From Thraustochytrium sp. TN22 (Eukaryota; Sar; Bigyra; Thraustochytrida; Thraustochytriidae): a DNA stretch of 64,000 bases. A program made the position numbers and the translations under genes. The notes beneath the pieces were generated by a model. The model was not told the DNA's origin. It did no database searches and saw nothing but the letters and a program-made list of their open reading frames with translations. The DNA is taken from contig JABLUY010000179.1 of NCBI GenBank assembly GCA_013306675.1, positions 1-64,000 of the forward strand. Reading direction: 5' to 3'. Positions 57,237 through 64,000 of the stretch are shown here, piece by piece (the first letter of the stretch is position 1; every line of letters begins with the position of its first letter).

Positions 57237-57325
57237 GCCTGCCGTAAAAGTGTTTCGGTATGCACCAGCCGGCCATGGCATTTCTTCAGGCGGATCTTGG
57301 GTTCGAGGGCAAGGAGGGCGTGAGT
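57237..57325 (+). pseudogene. Relic fragment of an EEP-domain gene
   Basis: Translates as MHQPAMAFLQADLGFEGKEG then VSIL, matching VHQPAMAFIQAGLGFECEEG + VSIL in the intact gene at 61236-61302, with about 80-85% DNA identity over 65 bp and weaker similarity for 20 bp before it. Nothing else of that gene is recognisable nearby, and the frame ends soon after. A broken duplicate left by an old local duplication is the simplest reading. Confidence 0.75.
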
Positions 57326-57349
57326 ATTTTGTTTTGCCAACTTTTCTTA

Positions 57350-59038
57350 TCACAAATCTAGCTTGAATGTCTGGAACCCGCCTGAGCGGATCTTCTCCGG
57401 ATCAATCTGACCGCCAAGAACTGCACCAGGACCAAGGACCGACGAGACGGTACTGACGTCCTTTTCTGCATCGCAGGAGGAGGAGGACGCCGCAGTCGCA
57501 TTGCGAAGAAGCGCCGGACTCGACGAGGCGCGTGAGATAATGTAGGCTCGCTTCGGCAGCACGTTGCCCATGAGCTTGGCCTGCTCGCGACGCCTCGAGG
57601 CACGATCCGCTGCAAGGCGCTCCTTACGCTCCAGAAAGACGCCGTCTGGGTGGAAAGACGAGAAAAGCAGGTTGGCCTCGCCCGGGTCGTACTTGAGCTT
57701 CTTGCCGTTCGCATCCAAGACAGGCTGCACGGCCTGGTTACGAAAGGCAATCACGGTATCCGTGAAGCGGTTGTTGCGCACGCGAGTGGGTTGCGCAACG
57801 GCGCCCAAGATGTCGTCCGTGGCGAAGGCGGGCGTTTTTGCGGCGAGCTCCTTGCGCTTCGCCTTCTTTTGCAGCTCCAGTGCGCGAAAGTCGCCCGATC
57901 GGGCCGGGTGCGTGCAGACTGCGTGTGTGCGGAGCTCGAAGTCCTCTCGTAGGTGGGCGCGCTTCTCGCGAACGAGCTCAAGCTCAGCAGCGGAGCGGTC
58001 AAGCTCCCACCACGGCGCACTGCTGGTCAGGATGGGCTGCGTGATTTGATCGGTGATTGCGAGTTCGCGAGCTTCTGCGCTCTGTCGCGCTGCCTCTAGC
58101 TCCACGCGCATATCCTCACGGCGCAGCTGCAGCAGTGCCTGGCGCGAGTCGGTATTGGCGAACTGCTTCTTTGAGGCGCGCCCGAAGTCGTGCGGGTCGG
58201 TCTCTTGATGATTCAGCGGGCTTGGCCCGCGCGGCCGCGTGCGCAGCACGCGCTCGCGGGGCTTCGCGTTCGCCAGCGCGCGGGCCTGCTCCTCCATGGT
58301 ACGCGCAGCGCGCTCTTGAAGCACGTCGCCCTTTGTCCGCGGTTCGCGGCGCCAGCCGAGCCCAGGTGGCTCTGGTCGCTCCTGTATAATTTCGCGCCGT
58401 GGGCTCAGCAAGCCCTTGTGCTGCGGCTGCTGCTGCTGCGACTGCTGCTGCGGCTGCTGCGGCTGCGTGCCCAGCGCCATGACCTGGGTCTCCCGCATCT
58501 GCGCAGCGACCGGGCTCCGACGCCGCACGTCCGCCGGAAGCGGTACGAGTACGCACGGCTTGACGGGCTGACCGGGCTCCAGCGAGCTGGCGTGCTCCAG
58601 CAGAACCTTGCGCGGGTCCACATGACCAGTCACAGAGGTTTGAATCTCGCTCAGGAGATCGCGGCGGCGATTCTCCAGCAACTGGCTTCGCAGCTTTTGC
58701 CCGGGCTGCGCTTCCGCGTGGAAGCGGCCCTGCACGAGGCCGGCCATCTGCTGGCTCCCCGTGAGCTCGGCCATGGATCGGATTACCATGGCCGACTGCG
58801 CCTTGGCGAGCGAAGCGGCATCTTCCTCGCGCCGCCGTCCGGCCAAGTCACCCTGCGTCGCGACGTTCACCTCGCGCGTCCAGTGCTCCGGATAGTCGGC
58901 CCTTGCGGCCCGCTTCGCCTCGGGCGCTCCAAGGCCAGACCCTTTGCCTACCGGCAGGTGGTGGCCGAACACATCGTACTTTGGAGTGAAGTGGTGCAAG
59001 ACCTCGGGCGCCGACTCGACCCTGTGCAGGCTCGACAT
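57350..59038 (-). CDS. Unrecognised charged, helical protein
   Basis: A 562-residue protein I cannot assign. It is Arg/Glu/Gln-rich with long predicted helices (for example LLQLRREDMRVELEAARQ and ELELVREKRAHLREDFELR) and a Gln-Pro repeat (about 190-210). There is no signal peptide or membrane helix. Near the C-terminus NNRFTDTVIAFRNQAVQPVL and ANLLFSSFHPDGVFLERKER look more conserved than the rest. The composition resembles axonemal or microtubule-associated proteins, but that is only a guess. Start ATG at 59038; the upstream region is an 8-bp minisatellite. Confidence 0.7.
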   Translation of the reverse strand: MSSLHRVESAPEVLHHFTPKYDVFGHHLPVGKGSGLGAPEAKRAARADYPEHWTREVNVATQGDLAGRRREEDAASLAKAQSAMVIRSMAELTGSQQMAGLVQGRFHAEAQPGQKLRSQLLENRRRDLLSEIQTSVTGHVDPRKVLLEHASSLEPGQPVKPCVLVPLPADVRRRSPVAAQMRETQVMALGTQPQQPQQQSQQQQPQHKGLLSPRREIIQERPEPPGLGWRREPRTKGDVLQERAARTMEEQARALANAKPRERVLRTRPRGPSPLNHQETDPHDFGRASKKQFANTDSRQALLQLRREDMRVELEAARQSAEARELAITDQITQPILTSSAPWWELDRSAAELELVREKRAHLREDFELRTHAVCTHPARSGDFRALELQKKAKRKELAAKTPAFATDDILGAVAQPTRVRNNRFTDTVIAFRNQAVQPVLDANGKKLKYDPGEANLLFSSFHPDGVFLERKERLAADRASRRREQAKLMGNVLPKRAYIISRASSSPALLRNATAASSSSCDAEKDVSTVSSVLGPGAVLGGQIDPEKIRSGGFQTFKLDL

Positions 59039-60265
59039 CTTGACTGCTTCCGCTGCAACCTGTCCAGCGGCCCCTGGCCCGTGCCCGTCCGCACGCGCCT
59101 GAGCGCCCGAGCGCCTGAGCGCCTGAGCGCCTGAGCGCCTGAGCGCCTGAGCGCCTGAGCGCCTGAGCGCTTGCGCTTTCGCAGCGCGAGGATTGCCCGC
59201 TTAATCGATCGTCCGCTCGATCGATCGATCGATTCCAAGGCGCCACGACTCGGAGCTCCGCGCCGCGCCGCGCCGCCGCCACGTGCGCCAGAGAACCCCA
59301 CTCGGATTGGCGCGGACCCCCGGTGTGTGACGGGGGTGCGCGCGCGCACCCAGAACGAATCTCTGGGCTTTCTTTTGCTTTCTTCTCTTTCTTTTCTTTC
59401 TTTCGCGTTGCTTTCACTTTCTATTGTTTCCGACTCTTCAAGTGACGTTGATTCTATTTTGTTTTGATCACAGACTTTCACCACCAACCGCGCAATCAAG
59501 CGTTCTCCCGTGAGATCAAGTGTGGGTTGCGCACGCAGCAAGGCGCACGTGGGAATTGCTATCGCCAGGCGCAGGCGGCGCAGGCCGCTTCATGTATGTA
59601 TCTGGTCTTATTAGCTTCACGTAGGCCTCAGCCAGCACAAAACGCGTCATGTATGGAACGAGCGCCACGAGCGCACACTGAGACGCTGGCTTTGGACCGT
59701 AGGAGCGCTCGCTCGTAGATAGCCTGCCCGCCGGTGCGCGCCGCCTGGCCTTTAGATTTTGGCCTTGCTGCTTATTTGCACGTGCACGCGCAGAAATGCA
59801 GCCGTGGTGTTGGCACGACATGCAGGAGGCAACCAAAAAGGTGGCTATTCTACCACGGCATCGAACAAAGCTCGCCCTGCTCGATGGGAGCCTCGTACCG
59901 CCGGCCTTCTTTCGTACTTTTCAAATGCTTGGAAGTGTCTTGCCGACCACTATTCACCAGTAAGCACCGGACCGGACCATTCAAGCAGCTGCACGAGCAG
60001 CACAGCCTGGTGCCGGCCTCGTAGCAGCAGTCCCTCCTGCAAATTGGAGTTGTGAAGGTGCTTGTGCATGACCATGCTTTTGCCTGCCATCATCATCATC
60101 ATGAGCCAGGAAAAATTCAAGCAAGCGAAACGCGAAGCGTGCGATGCGCCTCTCATCATGCGCGCACGTGTGTTTGAGCTGCCGCCTTGCACGCGGCGCT
60201 CGCGCAGCAGCGCAGCCTCGCGCGCGCCTCGCAGTCGCAGTGTTGGCCTTGGCTCCCAAACCGCC
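59039..60265. other. 1.2-kb divergent intergenic region
   Basis: Between the unrecognised gene (minus) and the EEP gene (plus). It contains the 8-bp minisatellite, a (GATC)n tract (59205-59235), a long TTTCTTT pyrimidine tract (59370-59415) and a GTAGGCCTC motif at 59622. No gene recognised. Confidence 0.5.
59095..59170. repeat. 8-bp minisatellite GCGCCTGA
   Basis: About nine tandem GCGCCTGA units, one with a base change near its left end, immediately upstream of the unrecognised minus-strand gene. Confidence 0.95.
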
Positions 60266-61954
60266 ATGGCGCCCGCGGCGGCGACGCTGCTGCAGCAGCA
60301 GCAGCGGCTGCTGCTGCTGCTGCTGCTGCTGCTGAGCGCAGCGGCTACGGCTGCGGCTGCGGCATCTGCGTCGGCAACGCAGACGCAGACGCAGACGTCG
60401 ACGTTGGCGACGCTGACCGCGGCCATGGTGGACGTCGCCACGGCAAGGCGCTGCGCGGCGCTGGGCGGCCTAGAGACATGGCGCGCCGCTGACGAGGACC
60501 TGTGCGCGCGACGACTGCCGCAGCGCGACGCGTCAGGGCAGTGGCTCGTGGCGGCCGACGTCGAGGTCTTCCCCGAGGACGCACGCCTGGAGGGCTGCTC
60601 GGGCCTGGCGTACGGCAATATCGGCTTGTACGGCGCCGTGCGCAAGGTCGTCCCGGTGGACGGCGCGACCTGCAGCGCGGCGCTCGTGCTGGAGGAAGCA
60701 CGGCGGCGATGGTCTGAGGTCTTTGGGGAGCGCGGCCCGCGGCGCCGACGGGCAGAGGTCCGTCGATTAGATCGGCTGGAGCTGATTGTGACGGACCCCA
60801 TCGGCAGGCTGCACCCCACGCAGGTTATCACTGCGGGCGCGCGGTTCTTCTTGCGCGTCGGCCCGCCTCACGACGAGGAGCGACTCATGCTGCTCTTCCG
60901 CGATGGCAAGGTGTACCTCCACGCACGCACGGTGCGCCTGCGCCCGGAGCTCTTGCCTCCGACCACCATGTTCACGCTGCCCACAATTAGCTTGCGCGTG
61001 CTCTCTTACAACGTGTGGAACACGATGCCACACGTGGGACCGCGTTGGAGTCAAGAGGCGCGAGATGAGCGGTATACGCGCCGTCTGGAGCGCCTCGCGA
61101 GCGAGATCCGCCGCGCCATGGCAGATGTGGTGCTGCTCCAGGAGACGCGCTTCGACACGACCTTTGGCGCCGTGGCGCCCGGACCGGACCAGTTCGAGCA
61201 CCTCTTGGCGAGGCTGCCGTATAGGTATTTTGTGCACCAGCCGGCGATGGCATTTATTCAAGCGGGTCTTGGGTTCGAATGCGAGGAGGGCGTGAGCATT
61301 TTATCGCGATACCCGATCGTGGAGACGCGGTACCGACTCCTGAGCCGCCAGGTGGGCGCCGCAGCGGACGACTATCACCAGCGCATCTGCCTGCACGCAC
61401 GGGTGCTCGTGCCGGGGGCGGGGCTGCTGGACGTCTTCACGTCCCACTTCTCTCTGAACGAAGCAAGTCGCTTGCGCGGCGCGCAAGACGTCGTACGCTT
61501 TGCCGACTCCGTGCGGCGGGGCGCCCAGCGGGGAGGCGCCTCGTTATTGCTGGGCCAGATCTTTGCGGGCGACGTGAACGATGAGCCAGGTTCGCCGGCG
61601 CTGGAGCCGCTAACGAACGGCACGTGCTTTCGCGATGTGTGGCGCGACTTGAACCACGAGGAACCGCCGCGCGGTTCGCGAGACCCGACGCACGTGGCGG
61701 AGGCCTTTACGTTCCCAAGCGACGAGCCAAAGAAGCGCATCGACCTCGTGCTCGCGCGCGGAGACCGCTTGCGCACTGAGGAGGTGCGCCTCGTGGGGCG
61801 CGACGCCGACAGCGACACGTCGCGTGTGCTGCGCGAGGTAGGGATGGAGGAGCCCGGCGCCCCACTGTGGCCTTCGGACCACCGCGGCGTGCTGGTGCGG
61901 TTTCAGGTGGACGTGGGGGAGCGCGACTGCCGACCGAGAACTCCGGGACTGTGA
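60266..61954 (+). CDS. Secreted endonuclease/exonuclease/phosphatase (EEP) family protein
   Basis: A 562-residue protein. The N-terminus, after MAPAAATLLQQQQR, has a run of nine Leu and then Ala-rich sequence, a clear signal peptide (encoded by a CTG repeat at 60308-60335), so the product should enter the secretory pathway. The C-terminal half (about 240-545) is an EEP domain: LSYNVWN (metal Asn), LLQETRF (metal Glu), GDVNDEP (Asp/Asn), KKRIDLVL and SDHRGVLV (catalytic Asp-His). The family includes DNase I-like nucleases, sphingomyelinases and phosphoesterases; the substrate is not evident. The middle part (about 60-235) is unrecognised. A relic of this gene lies at 57237. Its 3' end is 30 bp from AsnRS. 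Confidence 0.85.
   Translation: MAPAAATLLQQQQRLLLLLLLLLSAAATAAAAASASATQTQTQTSTLATLTAAMVDVATARRCAALGGLETWRAADEDLCARRLPQRDASGQWLVAADVEVFPEDARLEGCSGLAYGNIGLYGAVRKVVPVDGATCSAALVLEEARRRWSEVFGERGPRRRRAEVRRLDRLELIVTDPIGRLHPTQVITAGARFFLRVGPPHDEERLMLLFRDGKVYLHARTVRLRPELLPPTTMFTLPTISLRVLSYNVWNTMPHVGPRWSQEARDERYTRRLERLASEIRRAMADVVLLQETRFDTTFGAVAPGPDQFEHLLARLPYRYFVHQPAMAFIQAGLGFECEEGVSILSRYPIVETRYRLLSRQVGAAADDYHQRICLHARVLVPGAGLLDVFTSHFSLNEASRLRGAQDVVRFADSVRRGAQRGGASLLLGQIFAGDVNDEPGSPALEPLTNGTCFRDVWRDLNHEEPPRGSRDPTHVAEAFTFPSDEPKKRIDLVLARGDRLRTEEVRLVGRDADSDTSRVLREVGMEEPGAPLWPSDHRGVLVRFQVDVGERDCRPRTPGL
60299..60335 (+). repeat. CTG/CAG-type trinucleotide repeat
   Basis: CAGCAGCAGCAG followed by CTGCTG units encode Gln then Leu in the signal peptide of the EEP gene. 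Confidence 0.9.
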
Positions 61955-61984
61955 AAGGAAAAGGAATATTGGAGATGAAGGTGA

Positions 61985-64000
61985 CTAAAAGGAGCAGGAG
62001 CCCGGGAAGCGCGGGAAGGGAATGACATCGCGGATGTTGGCAATGCCGGTGACAAACATGACGAAGCGGTCAAAGCCTAGGCCAAAGCCAGCGTGCGGGA
62101 CGGTGCCGAACCGGCGCAGGTCGCAGTACCAGGAGAAGTCCTCGGGCTTGAGGTTCATGTCGACGATGCGCTTCTCAAGAAGCGGGAGGCGCTCCTCGCG
62201 GGCGGAGCCGCCAACGAGCTCACCGATGCGCGGCACCAAGATGTCCATTGCCTGCACGGTGAGGCGGCCCTTGTCATCGAGCTGGTTCTGACGCATGTAA
62301 AAGGCCTTGATGTCGGCAGGGTAGTTGGTGAGGACGACGGGGCCCTTGAAAACGGTCTCGCTGAGGTAGCGCTCGTGCTCGGAGCCGAGATCAATGCCCC
62401 ACTCGGGGTGCTCCTCAAAGCGCGGGGTGCCGTCCTCCTTGTTGAGGTGCTCGGGCTGGTTGAGGATTGCGACGCCTTCGGTGTACGTGAGGCGCTTGAA
62501 GGGCGTCTCGATAACGTTGAGCAGGCGCGCGCGCAGGCCGGGCTCAGTGTGCTTCTCAAAGTAGTCGATGTCGGCAGAGCAGTTCTTAAGGACGTACTGG
62601 GTGCAGTACTTGATGAAGTCCTCGGCCAGGTCGATGTTGTCCGAGAGGGTGGCGAAGCAAAGCTCGGGCTCAACCATCCAGAACTCGGCGAGGTGGCGCG
62701 AGGTGTGGGAGTTCTCGGCGCGGAAGGTGGGGCCGAAGGTGTACACGTCGGAGAGCGCGCAGGCGTAGGTCTCGACGTTGAGCTGGCCCGACACGGTGAG
62801 GAAGGCCGGCTTGTTGAAGAAGTCCTCGCGCCAGTCGATGTCGCCCTCCTTGAACTTGCAGGACGGGTCGTCGCGCTGGTACTGCTTGAGGCGCTCCGCG
62901 GAGATGGTCGGGAGCTGGCCCTTGTCCTTCTCTGCCTTGCCGAACATCGTCGTGACGGCCATCATCTCGCCAGCACCCTCGCAGTCGCTGGCCGTGATGA
63001 TCGGGGTGTGCACGTACATGAAGCCTTGCTGACGGAAGAAGTCGTGAATGGCAAAGGCGCACGCGTTGCGCACACGAGCCACGCAAGCAATGAGGTTGGT
63101 GCGCGCGCGCAGGTGGGCCTGCTCGCGCAGAAACTCGACCGAGTGCGCCGCGGCCTTGTTTCCGGTCTTGGACAGCGGGTACTCGGAGGGGTCCACCGTG
63201 CCCAGGACGTCGACGACCTCGGCCTGGAGCTCGATGGCCTGCTCGGCCTTCTCGGGCGCCACGAGCTTTCCGACGAAGCGGTGCGAGGAGCTGACGCCGC
63301 CGGCCGCCAGGACCTGGTCGAAGTTGGCCGTGGTCTTGGCGTTGCACACCACCTGCAGGCTCGCCTGGCAGGAGCCGTCGTTGAGCTCCACAAAGGCCAG
63401 CGAGCCCTTGGCGGCGGACCGCACAGTGCGGGCCCAGCCGCACACGCAGACGGTCTTGCCCACGAGCGAGGCGCTGTCAGCCTCGAGGATGTCCTTGACG
63501 CGCGAGCGCGACCGCTTGAACAGCTTGCCCAGCGGCACAGGGTCGGCGCCCATGGCCTTGCCGCTCACGGAGTACGCGCCCTGCGCCGCACTGTCCGCGG
63601 CGGCCGCCGCGGCCGACGCCGCGGCGTCCTTGCCGGCATAGTAGCTAAAGGGCGTCTCCAGCAGCGAATCCATGCCCGACGACTTGAGCACCGAGTCAAA
63701 CCAGCGCACCGTGCTGGCCAGCGTGGACTCGCGCGAGTCCGCCTCGATGGCCTCGCGCAGCGGGCCCACGAGCGCGGAGGCAACGGCCACGTCAGCCAGC
63801 GTCAGCGCGTCGCCCACCAGGAAGCTGCGCGACCGCAGGCACGGCTCCACGACGCCACCGACCTCCACCACGAGCAGCTGCGCGGCGCGCGCCGCAACCT
63901 GGTCCGCCAGGTCGCCAGCCGCCTTGGCCTGGGGCGTGCCGGCGCGCAGGCAGGCCGCATCCGCCAGCGGGTCCAGCACGTCCGCCGCGTACTCGAGCCA
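61985..64000 (-). CDS. NARS1: Asparaginyl-tRNA synthetase, cytosolic (5' end beyond window)
   Basis: Charges tRNA-Asn. 671 residues are within the window and the frame stays open to base 64000, so the N-terminus is missing. Residues near the start (LADVAVASALVGPL, WFDSVLKSSGMDSL) resemble a glutathione-S-transferase C-terminal domain, then a flexible Ala-rich linker. The OB-fold anticodon-binding domain begins about TVCVCGWARTVRSAAKGSL. Class II motif 2 is FRAENSHTSRHLAEFWMVEP and motif 3 includes GFGLGFDRFVMFVTG. The catalytic domain ends PFPRFPGSCSF, close to the usual end. A GST-like extension occurs in several eukaryotic tRNA synthetases and mediates complex formation; for AsnRS it is less usual. 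Confidence 0.95.
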   Translation of the reverse strand, partial: WLEYAADVLDPLADAACLRAGTPQAKAAGDLADQVAARAAQLLVVEVGGVVEPCLRSRSFLVGDALTLADVAVASALVGPLREAIEADSRESTLASTVRWFDSVLKSSGMDSLLETPFSYYAGKDAAASAAAAAADSAAQGAYSVSGKAMGADPVPLGKLFKRSRSRVKDILEADSASLVGKTVCVCGWARTVRSAAKGSLAFVELNDGSCQASLQVVCNAKTTANFDQVLAAGGVSSSHRFVGKLVAPEKAEQAIELQAEVVDVLGTVDPSEYPLSKTGNKAAAHSVEFLREQAHLRARTNLIACVARVRNACAFAIHDFFRQQGFMYVHTPIITASDCEGAGEMMAVTTMFGKAEKDKGQLPTISAERLKQYQRDDPSCKFKEGDIDWREDFFNKPAFLTVSGQLNVETYACALSDVYTFGPTFRAENSHTSRHLAEFWMVEPELCFATLSDNIDLAEDFIKYCTQYVLKNCSADIDYFEKHTEPGLRARLLNVIETPFKRLTYTEGVAILNQPEHLNKEDGTPRFEEHPEWGIDLGSEHERYLSETVFKGPVVLTNYPADIKAFYMRQNQLDDKGRLTVQAMDILVPRIGELVGGSAREERLPLLEKRIVDMNLKPEDFSWYCDLRRFGTVPHAGFGLGFDRFVMFVTGIANIRDVIPFPRFPGSCSF

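Noticed and set aside
61255-61285. GGGTTCGAATGCG resembling a tRNA B-box (also GGGTTCGAGG near 57300)
   Set aside because: No A-box or acceptor stem; it is coding sequence of the EEP gene, and its copy is the relic of that gene.
1-64000. LTR retroelements, integrated viral genes or capsid-type sequences
   Set aside because: No reverse transcriptase, integrase, capsid or envelope motif seen on either strand.

Overview
The window is nuclear DNA from a GC-rich, intron-poor, flagellate-type protist. Three things support this: spliceosomal introns with a GTAAGT donor, eukaryote-only families (an RGS-kinase, a p300/CBP-type acetyltransferase, a four-domain calcium channel, CAF1 deadenylase, an ARL13-like ciliary GTPase), and ATGs in a GC-rich Kozak-like context. 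The mix of hybrid histidine kinase, GRK-like kinase and four-domain channel fits a heterotrophic stramenopile such as a thraustochytrid or bicosoecid. That placement is inference only; no rRNA or organelle marker is present.

Layout. 0-3 kb: a methylthioribose kinase/DUF2064 glycosyltransferase fusion that ends in a transposase-like zinc-binding tail. 3-13 kb: COX15 and the CAF1 deadenylase (divergent), a CHAT-domain protein, and an acyltransferase with one intron. 14-18 kb: an intact-looking MULE transposase. 19-22.5 kb: dihydropteridine reductase, a drug/metabolite-type transporter and an Ala-rich hypothetical gene. 22.5-24.1 kb: gene-free, with short repeats and a 28-bp perfect palindrome. 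24-32.5 kb: an ARL13-like GTPase fused to Tudor-like modules, an RGS-kinase and a hybrid histidine kinase. 33-41.5 kb: a Golgi-type sulfotransferase-like protein, a NIPA-type magnesium transporter and a bromodomain/HAT protein. 42.5-46.2 kb: two tandem MFS transporters. 46.2-49 kb: gene-free repeat region. 49-56.7 kb: a four-domain voltage-gated Ca2+ channel split by a DNA transposon. 57-64 kb: an unrecognised coiled-coil-type protein, a secreted EEP-fold nuclease/phosphatase, and asparaginyl-tRNA synthetase running off the window end.

Genes are densely packed, often divergent pairs sharing a promoter (COX15/CAF1, QDPR/transporter, RGS-kinase/histidine kinase) or convergent pairs only about 30 bp apart (transporter/hypothetical, EEP/AsnRS). 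No operon-like logic is expected. Several genes fall into a signalling theme (RGS-kinase, histidine kinase, Ca2+ channel, ARL13-like GTPase).

The strongest observation is a 2.3-kb piggyBac-like element inserted in the last part of the Ca2+-channel coding sequence. It is flanked by a 4-bp ATAT duplication, and removing it in silico restores the channel's frame into an IQ-like calmodulin-binding tail. The element carries a YqaJ-like nuclease motif set and a Cys-rich C-terminus. A close relative of that C-terminus also forms the last 50 residues of the kinase/glycosyltransferase gene at the left edge of the window.
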